Below, piece after piece: positions 56,881-64,000 of a stretch of 64,000 bases of DNA. The translations under genes and the position numbers were made by a program. Each line of letters starts with the position of its first letter. Within the stretch, counting starts at the first letter, position 1. The DNA is from Labyrinthula sp. Ha (taxonomy: Eukaryota; Sar; Bigyra; Labyrinthulida; Labyrinthulaceae): contig JAALGZ010000040.1 of the NCBI GenBank assembly GCA_015227615.1, positions 269,070 through 333,069 of the forward strand, written 5' to 3'. The notes below the pieces were generated by a model. The model worked only from the letters and a program-made list of their open reading frames with translations. It was not told the DNA's origin and did not search any database.

Positions 56881-57240
56881 GTAACCGATCTCAATTTATT
56901 GAATCCACTTCCTTAAACTTCTCATCTATGTTGTTGCTCAGTATAATTCAGACCCTAAGTAGGGCAAAATATGTCTTCCACTAGCCATTTTCCGATTGTT
57001 TGCTTCCACATATAACTGTTCATATTCGGCTAACAGCGTTGTGTACGCTACCTGTAATCATCTAAGAGTATTGTGTATATTGATTCCAGTTAGTCATATC
57101 ATGAGATCAAACATTGTTTATGCTCCCAGTATATCTACCCCCTCGCTATCTAGGCTTAGTTTCATACAGAGTATTTCTCTGATGTTTCCTTCTGTTCATC
57201 AACCCTTCTTTTTTTCAATTTGTACTTGATCCTAGGAGTA
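56881..57240 (-). pseudogene. possible relic of a Ty1/copia-type RNase H region
   Basis: On the minus strand, around 57051-56941, the DNA translates to VAYTTLLAEYEQLYVEANNR followed by RHILPYLG, which resembles the copia RNase H block (V-A-x-S-T-x-E-A-E-Y-x-A-L-x-E-A then L-L-x-x-L-G). Flanking codons contain TGA, TAA and TAG stops, so it is dead. No terminal repeats or other retroelement domains could be traced, and the match is short. Confidence 0.3.
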
Positions 57241-58890
57241 TATGCTAAGGAAAATTTAATAATTTTTGTGTTGATTTGTCCAAGATGATCAATTTTACAC
57301 TTGATGTAATCCTCCTAGCTCTTTCTTAAGTCTGAAGAAATGTGTTTATGTCGTGATGTGGTATCAGAAACTTCATCTTTGCTGTTGCTAAGACCCTTCG
57401 AAACTCACCAACCATACACAAACTCCATTTCAATTAAAAAGCAGGGTCATCCCTTTACAAATATTTTCACATGGATATCTTTTAACTTTATTGTTTTCTA
57501 AGCAGTGGTTTTAATATATCAACGTACATTCAGTTCATGAGGAGGTAAGAGCTGATCAAACATCATAAGTCTAATTGTCTGCTTAATTGTGCCCCTCCTT
57601 TCGTTCGAAATATAAAAAAACCTAACTTGCTATATTCCTCTATGAGCTAATTTCAACGAAGTTTGAGTCTCGGCCGGAATATATTCTTTATCTCTTTCTA
57701 ATATTATTGGCTAATCCTGGTGGGATTGTTCACAATATAAATCAAGCATACCCTCGAGAAATAAACCGAAACAAGTTGTCACAACAAAGTTTAGAGTGAC
57801 AATTTCTCATAAATTTTTTCTAAGCTCCGTAGAGGCTTTATCTTTTAAACTGGTACAGATGGAAGTTAGTAACACCATAGGTTACTTCGTACATCTTACA
57901 CAAGAGATTTTATCCTCTGCAAAAACTTTAGATAATGCAACACTGCCACCTAGAATTTTTACTTAACACTTTGATAGTCCAGGTAATTTAATGTTTAGTA
58001 TAAATTGTCTTAGATTTTTGCTCAACTAGAGTACACACAACTTGGTTGTTCTAGAGAAACGATCGAAACCAGGGAAAACATAACACGGAGACGATACTAG
58101 GTAAACCTATCACCTGTGTAGATTTAAATACAGTCCCAATACATATTTTAATCGTTTAATACTGGAGGTATTCCTGAAAGAGTATTTCATTTGCTTTAAC
58201 CTTCCCAGCGCTATAGTTATTATAATAAAATTTAAGTATTTTAACCCTTTGTGGTTACCTGTTGCCTACAGTATTTAAGTGCCAATATTCTTATCCCCTG
58301 ATTCTCATGGCGTATTTGTAGAATTATAGATTTCGTAATAATAAGATGCTTAGAAAGAAATGCAAGAATTATTCTGTATACCACCACGTGTTCTGCTCAA
58401 ATGCCCCTGACAGCCCTGCCAATATTTCTAATGAAGTAAAGCCCTTCCTCAGTTAGTCGCTGTAGTTATTTCTCCATACCCTCTATTGGATTTACTTCGT
58501 ACTCTACATAGTTTTTGGATATAATGATAAGGTAATATTCTTTTTTTTCAACATTTAACTTTAGATTTAAAGAATGTGTGAAAGATCTTGAATAGGTTTC
58601 AACAATTTTACTTCTATAATTTCTTAATGTCCATATTCTGCTCTACTTGAATTAACCATGGTAAAAAATAACATCTTATAATTTTTCCATCTTAACTCAT
58701 CTTAAAATAAACCCAAGAGGTGTTGAAAAGCTTCTTATTCTGTGCTGCAGTGGAAATTATTGTATAGTTCTATCTCAACTCAATTTTGACTATTTCCAGT
58801 GCTCGTCGTTGGACTCTGGTCGTTCTTTTTCACATCTTCTTAGTTCTCTTTACTTTTTTTATAATTTTCGTTCTTGTGGTCGACGGGTGT
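57241..58890. other. intergenic, nothing recognised
   Basis: Gene-poor stretch between the possible retroelement relic and the KIN17 promoter. Stops in all frames; no RNA gene or repeat seen. Confidence 0.45.
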
Positions 58891-58893
58891 CTA

Positions 58894-58901
58894 ACCAATC
58901 A
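58894..58901 (+). promoter_or_regulatory. CCAAT box upstream of KIN17
   Basis: ACCAATCA, 138 bp before the ATG at 59039; the same 8-mer as at 781-788 and 60281-60288. Confidence 0.35.
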
Positions 58902-59038
58902 TATTCGGTGGCATTTCTGGCTCTGGATTCTATAAGAATGAATCCAAGACATAACCCCACTACTTATTGTCCTTCTTTGGTGGTAATGTGACATTACCAC
59001 AAGATGTTAATTCTAGAAGTGAAAGAAATTTTATTAGC

Positions 59039-59731
59039 ATGGGTAAGAACGGCGGGTTTCTTACTGCAAAGTCAATCTCAAATCGACAAAAATCTCGTGG
59101 ACTTCAAAAGCTTAAATGGTGGTGTCAGATGTGCTCTAAGCAATGTAGAGATGAAAATGGTTTCCAATGTCATATCAGGTCTGAAGGGCACATGAGACAA
59201 ATGTCAATATTCAAAAAATCACCAGGAAAGTATTTATCTGCGTTTTCAGGTCAGTTTGAAGCTCAGTTCATGAGAGTTTTATCCGGTCATAATGATTGTT
59301 GGGTTGACGCAAATACGATATATAGAGGTGTTATCAGTGACAAGAATCATGTTCACATGAATGGAACACATTGGAGTACTTTAACAGGGTTTGTTGCTTA
59401 TCTGGGAGAGAGTGGAAAATGTGAAGTTGAAGAAAGTGATAGAGGTTGGAGAATAAGATTAATAAATCAAAAGGATCCTGAGTACTTTGAAAAGAAAAGA
59501 AAGTTAGATGAAGAAGAAAAACGAAAAGAAGGAGAAGAAGCAAGGAGAGAGAGAGAAATTAAAAGGGCAAGAAAAGCAGAACTAAAATTGAAGAAAGAAT
59601 GTATTCAAATAAATGATAAAGAAGTGAAACTAAATGAAATTAATTTAAATATGACACTTGGAAATAAAGGGAATAAAAAGAAGAAAAAGAAACTTATATC
59701 AAGGAAAAAGAAACTTAAAAATATTCCTTAG
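59039..59731 (+). CDS. KIN17: DNA/RNA-binding protein KIN17, short form
   Basis: 230 residues from the ATG at 59039, where the protein aligns with the family start (MGK...FLT.K.I.NR.KSRGLQKLKW). The frame extends 24 codons to a TTG, which I reject. Zinc finger C29-x2-C32-x12-H45-x5-H51 in WWCQMCSKQCRDENGFQCH. The Kin17 winged-helix domain follows (about 52-150), with DANTIYRGVISDKNHVHMNGTHWSTLTGFVAYLG. The C-terminus is a charged Lys/Glu coiled coil. The C-terminal KOW domains of the longer animal and plant forms are absent, as in yeast Rts2. KIN17 is a spliceosome-associated nuclear protein also tied to DNA replication and repair. The stop (TAG) lies 17 bp inside the coding end of SPCS3. Confidence 0.95.
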   Translation: MGKNGGFLTAKSISNRQKSRGLQKLKWWCQMCSKQCRDENGFQCHIRSEGHMRQMSIFKKSPGKYLSAFSGQFEAQFMRVLSGHNDCWVDANTIYRGVISDKNHVHMNGTHWSTLTGFVAYLGESGKCEVEESDRGWRIRLINQKDPEYFEKKRKLDEEEKRKEGEEARREREIKRARKAELKLKKECIQINDKEVKLNEINLNMTLGNKGNKKKKKKLISRKKKLKNIP

Positions 59732-60236
59732 GTAGTTGAAAACTATGGTCGATTGGAAGTTTTACCCACTTTGTAAATCCAAAATACGGCATGATTTCCA
59801 GCTGTACGGATAAATGAACATCTTGTTCTTGAAGTCCAGTTGAAACAGCACGTAAAGGATATTTATTGTACTTTTTTTTTATGTTAATTTGTTCCAAACC
59901 TTCTTCTTCTGTATTTTCAATAATAAGATCCCATAAGGTAACCTGGTTAAACTGTTCTTTTTCTGTCTTATAATCTGCAACTATACTTACAAATATTTGC
60001 CTTGTATTCCAGGAGAAATAATCAAGCTTCGAGTCAAGGTCTAAAGAAATAAGTGCTTGTTCAGTTCCACGTGACTTGAAAAAACGATTTAGTTTAGAAA
60101 CAGATAGAGTCCCTGCAGGTTTAGGCGGTGGTAGAATGAAAGTAGATACATAAGCAAAAGAAGAAAGTACAAAGAACGAACTGAGGATTGTGAATATCAA
60201 TGAATTAGAGCGAGCATAAAGAGAATGCATATTCAC
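59715..60236 (-). CDS. SPCS3: signal peptidase complex subunit 3 (SPCS3 / Spc3)
   Basis: 173 residues. N-terminal membrane segment at about 12-33 (SLIFTILSSFFVLSSFAYVS) after a short YARSNSL start, as in SPC22/23. The lumenal domain shows the family strings LISLDLDSKLDYFSWNTRQIFVSIVADY, FNQVTLWDLII and, after a diverged stretch, VHLSVQLEIMPYFGF...LP. The subunit is a type II ER membrane protein essential for cleavage of signal peptides together with Sec11. Its coding end overlaps KIN17 by 17 bp, and its start is 62 bp from the divergent cyclo-ligase gene. Confidence 0.92.
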   Translation of the reverse strand: MNMHSLYARSNSLIFTILSSFFVLSSFAYVSTFILPPPKPAGTLSVSKLNRFFKSRGTEQALISLDLDSKLDYFSWNTRQIFVSIVADYKTEKEQFNQVTLWDLIIENTEEEGLEQINIKKKYNKYPLRAVSTGLQEQDVHLSVQLEIMPYFGFTKWVKLPIDHSFQLPKEYF

Positions 60237-60264
60237 GTATCTTTTTTCTAGTATTGTGTAATAA

Positions 60265-60289
60265 TTGATTGGGTAGATGAACCAATCAA
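60265..60289. promoter_or_regulatory. two opposed CCAAT boxes in a 62-bp divergent promoter
   Basis: TTGATTGG (60265-60272) and CCAATCAA (60282-60289) are exact inverted copies, 9 bp apart, within the 62 bp between the SPCS3 and cyclo-ligase start codons. A third CCAAT lies at 60296-60300, at the cyclo-ligase ATG. This fits a bidirectional NF-Y-type promoter. Confidence 0.5.
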
Positions 60290-60298
60290 ATTAGACCA

Positions 60299-60910
60299 AT
60301 GAAACAGATTCTAAGAAAAGCAACGAAGCAAAAACTAAGAAATCTTTCCAATGAATATATAAGAGTACAAAGTGAGAAGTTATTCCATAATTTCAAAAAA
60401 ATAGATGGTATTGATAAATTTTCTACATTTAGTATATATTTGGCAATGGAAAAAGAAGCACAAACCAACCTCATTCTAGACTGGCTTAACGCGTTTAAGA
60501 AAACTGTGTTTGTGCCAAAGCTCATAGGCGGAAAAGAGAAAGTTATGATTATGGTAAAAATATCAAAAGATACAGTTTTCAAACCTTCAGCATGGGGCAT
60601 TCCTGAGCCTCAGTTTCTAGAAGAAAGCAAAACTGAGGACGATAGCAGCTCTGTAGAATGTGTCTTGGTTCCTTGTGTCTTACTAACTAGTTCATTTGAT
60701 AGATTAGGTCATGGAAAAGGGCATTATGATAAATATCTCTTAGATTTGTTCCAACAAAGAGATAAATTAAAGCTCCCAAAACCGAGACTTATTGGGTTGT
60801 GCCTTGATGAACAACTGGTAGATCCTGGTTCTTTTCCAACGGAGGCCCATGACATGAAACTTGACTGCATAGTTACACCTACGAAGACTTTATTTTCGCA
60901 AGAAGAATAA
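60299..60910 (+). CDS. MTHFS: 5-formyltetrahydrofolate cyclo-ligase
   Basis: 203 residues, the usual length. It converts 5-formyl-THF to 5,10-methenyl-THF with ATP. Motifs: KQILRKATKQKLRNLS...QSEKL at the N-terminus, FSIYLAMEKEAQTNLIL, FKPSAWGIPEP (94-104), the phosphate-binding FDRLGHGKGHYDKYL (133-147) and the C-terminal HDMKLDCIVTPT (184-195). No targeting peptide, so probably cytosolic. The stop codon sits inside an AATAAA (60906-60911), which could serve as poly(A) signal. Divergent from SPCS3. Confidence 0.95.
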   Translation: MKQILRKATKQKLRNLSNEYIRVQSEKLFHNFKKIDGIDKFSTFSIYLAMEKEAQTNLILDWLNAFKKTVFVPKLIGGKEKVMIMVKISKDTVFKPSAWGIPEPQFLEESKTEDDSSSVECVLVPCVLLTSSFDRLGHGKGHYDKYLLDLFQQRDKLKLPKPRLIGLCLDEQLVDPGSFPTEAHDMKLDCIVTPTKTLFSQEE

Positions 60911-63900
60911 ATTTCCAAATGAACGGAATTATATTTCTATTGCTCTGGTTTGTGCTCTCGATTTCGCAAAAACGATATACCGTTGCCAGGTTTTCACTAG
61001 TTCATACTAGGTAAACTTTGAATCTTTCAATTTTTGTTATTTCAACAATAAGCAAAACATGGAGATATACCGAGTTCATTTCTATGCCTTAACCAGATAG
61101 CTATAAATCTTGTAGTTGTTTATTCCAGGAAGTTTTTCTTTGAGATATGCTCTGTCTAGAGGAAGCCGAATCTAACGACTTTGTGTATGTTAACATCAGA
61201 ATACTAGGAGAAGAAAATTTAATAATCTCAAGAGTATGAACCATTATATATACGAAGGCTCTTTCGATCTCCAATAACTGTTTCTGAATCCTTCAAGAGC
61301 CAATAAAGTACTTAAGCAGTTGTGATACAGCTGTGCTCGGTATTATTCTACTACTGACTAAATGATAGAATTTAATACTAAGTTAGTGCTTTAATTTTTA
61401 TTTCATTAGGTTAATTCTAGAAAAGAATTTGCAATGATAAACTAAACAATCATGCAAAAAAACACCTACTAGTATTTAGAATTGTTCTTTTGCTTGCATG
61501 TCTAAACTCCATAGGGCTTGAGATATTAAAATGCAGCCGCTAGGATATAAGCTAATTAACTAGTCTTCGCTATAATTTTCGAATTACTAATTATTACTAT
61601 CTCTTATAAGTGTAGATGCAGGCCTGTACCTCTTATCTAATATAATGCTTAGTTTGTGGCTGATGTATAATATTGTTCCGTACACATACGGATTATCGCC
61701 CATAAAAATTGTCTCGAAAGCCCATAATCCATAAGTGTTCTAAGGCTTTGGCTGTAATAATTGCGATTTATATGGAATCCCATTTTCTGAGCATACTTGC
61801 CTCATATAGTTCTAACTATTAGTTGACTCATAGTTTTATGACAGCCTTCGGCAAAATCACATAGGCGTGTTAATGTCATATGAACTTATTGTTCTATTTA
61901 TGAACCATTCATTATAATTGTTATATAATTAAGTCAGAGTTTCTTAAATCATGTAGTGTAGAAACTTGATCTTTATTTGCGCAAAATACTCAACTAAAAC
62001 TAGCTAGTCTTACGGGAATAGAAGGCGAATGAAAGAGCATTGTTGATCTTGGGGTTAACAGACATGACCAGCTGCTTTGTATTTTCCAATAAAGGGTTAA
62101 AGCAGAAAATATCCAGTTATTCCCAAGATATAGGCTTCAACTAGGGATATCAAGATTTTTAAATATAAAGTTTAAAATGCTAAAGCCATACATTTCCTAG
62201 GGCTTGTAACTAGGCATATGGTTTGATTTTTTTGCAATAATCATTTGATGATTGTTTGATTCTGGTGCTCCATGAGAATAGAAACCTTGATTCGTATCTA
62301 ATGATTCTGATTCCATTCTTCTAATCAATTGATTGTCAAAATTGAATCAAAATGAATGCGGAATCAACAGAAGCATTTAATAAGAAAAATATACGTAGGA
62401 AATTCAATGATAAATTATGAATAAATTAAGTCAGACTCCTGTTTCTAACTGGAAAGGAATCATTCTTAGACTTAATCAACGATGACATTGTTATATTAAA
62501 AAATGAACTAAAAAAAGATAGCAAAGTGCTGAATATCTTGGTAGCGAGGAGAAATTTTATTTTTCCTAGTAAAAAAAGTTAGCGCTATTTTCCACTTCCC
62601 AATTTCAAACATTATGGAAATTAAGTTCACTGAAACGAGAGAATTTAAACATATATATATCTCCCTAAGCGCTTAATAGTACTTTCGCTGCTTGACCGAC
62701 ACCTCAAATATGTAAATAATTTCCCTTTTCCCAATAATGGGAAAGAATACAACCCATACCGTAAATGTACTCTCAATGGCATAACATCATGCATATAGTC
62801 ATTTCTTTTACTAAAAGACAATATAAAGCATCTACGATTGGGCCTAGCATGGATCAGTGAGAAAGAGACTGCTCAAATCCTTACAATACAGAATTATTGT
62901 TGTGTTGGTGCACATTGCATAGAATGCTTGTGCCACATGGGGTATACATTTCACCCAAGCAATTACTACAGTACAAGATGAGCATAATAGTGGCTATTAC
63001 AGCAATATTTCTTAGCCTGAAGACATTTCCTATTGAAAAAGATAATTATACTTCCTAATAGCACTCAATTGTAGTATTACACTTTGAAATAAAACATTGT
63101 TGCTTAATTCACCTTTTCACTGATTTTTCTAAACTTTGACAGAGCTATTAGATGCATATTTTATTGCTTGGATGGATAACCCTATATTGTTAAACTAGAA
63201 AACCCTTAATCACTTCATACTCTTTTTTAACTAGTTTTTCTCATTTTTTCGCATTAGGTATTCTTAGTACGCAATCTTATTTAAATCGATTCATTTCATA
63301 TTCATAATACAAATAATAAAGAAACAGTTCTTAGATTCAAATCTAAGTGCATTTCTGCAACCTTGGGAATATGATTAGATGCCATAATCTTTTGAATTAT
63401 TAGCTAGATTAATCTTTGTCTGTTTTTTGTACTACATGAGACCTTTTAAGGTTTTGTTGTCGAAAGTCATTTATTAGAATCATATCAGTAAGTTGAATTA
63501 ATGAAACTTCTATGCAGTTATTGGTAAAAATATATTTTGTTGCAGTCATTAAATTTTTCTTCATTGTAAATTAGATAAACTTGACCACTTCAATGATAAC
63601 GAGTAAATCAAATCAATATTAATATTGGTAAATTAGAAAATTATGTTTTATGTCTTAACTGTATGCCACTCTCCTCATTACTCGTCCGCCATAGAGATGA
63701 CTTTATCGGAAAAACTTGTAAATAAGAACTTAATAGGCTTCCTACGAAAATTTCAACTCATCACAATATTGTGCACCTTCCACATGTTAGTCTTCTAGTA
63801 AAAACTGTAGATATGAGTGCTAGGGAGATTCCTGTTTAGGGTAAGCCGAAAACTATTCTGTAGCTTTCCTAGAATATTTGGTGTCATTGACTTTGCTGTT

Positions 63901-64000
63901 AGGTTTAAATAGTTTTTTACTTATTTTGAACTAGGGCTTAAGCTTGTGGATAATCTAAGCTTAATACCTAAAATCGGGTAACTGGTGCTCCTTGGCGTTT
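60911..64000. other. gene-poor region to the window end
   Basis: A 31-codon frame starting at 60919 (MNGIIFLLLWFVLSISQKRY) 8 bp after the cyclo-ligase stop looks signal-peptide-like, but stands alone. Otherwise AT-rich DNA with no gene, RNA or repeat recognised. Confidence 0.45.

Overview
The window is nuclear DNA of an AT-rich (very roughly two-thirds A+T by eye), intron-poor, probably unicellular eukaryote. Its proteins are clearly eukaryotic: KIN17, signal peptidase complex subunit 3, a Nop15/NIFK nucleolar RRM protein, an exosome RNase PH subunit, a VPS13-like protein, a Tubby protein and a CTC tRNA-Glu. The standard code reads every recognised gene. All 17 stop codons scored are TAA (13) or TAG (4). 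I cannot assign the lineage from the sequence alone.

Layout: 2-304 is the tail of a LEA14-like gene. 878-2290 is a type II membrane glycoprotein, facing a nitronate monooxygenase (4094-5077, minus). After a long gene-poor stretch, 10813-12936 is a hAT-transposase-derived BED protein that has lost catalytic motifs. It converges on a membrane-anchored leishmanolysin-type protease (13008-13967, minus). 18802-20289 is a probably mitochondrial glutamine-synthetase-family enzyme converging on an exosome subunit (20308-21012, minus); the exosome gene starts 25 bp from tRNA-Glu(CTC) at 21038-21109. 27175-32467 is a VPS13-like lipid-transfer protein, facing a RING-CH plus Tubby fusion protein (32548-34446, minus). 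An unknown gene (34557-35204, minus), NIFK/Nop15 (35294-35992) and a 75-residue membrane protein (35989-36216, minus) follow. A tail-to-tail pair of paralogous sulfotransferases occupies 47452-49960. A compact KIN17 / SPCS3 / 5-formyl-THF cyclo-ligase cluster lies at 59039-60910. The rest is gene-poor DNA with decayed repeats.

Two organising themes stand out. First, genes lie in convergent pairs whose stop codons are within 80 bp of each other or overlap, while their 5' sides face short divergent promoters or kilobases of empty DNA. Second, the sulfotransferase pair shares a micro-intron of 31 and 30 nt at the same phase-2 position after a 122-nt first exon; a 37-nt candidate intron with similar borders would supply a start codon for the VPS13-like gene. 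Other notable items are the RING-CH/Tubby fusion, a degenerate 22-bp tandem repeat present at two loci, opposed CCAAT boxes in a divergent promoter, and a TATA-like core embedded in a perfect inverted repeat.
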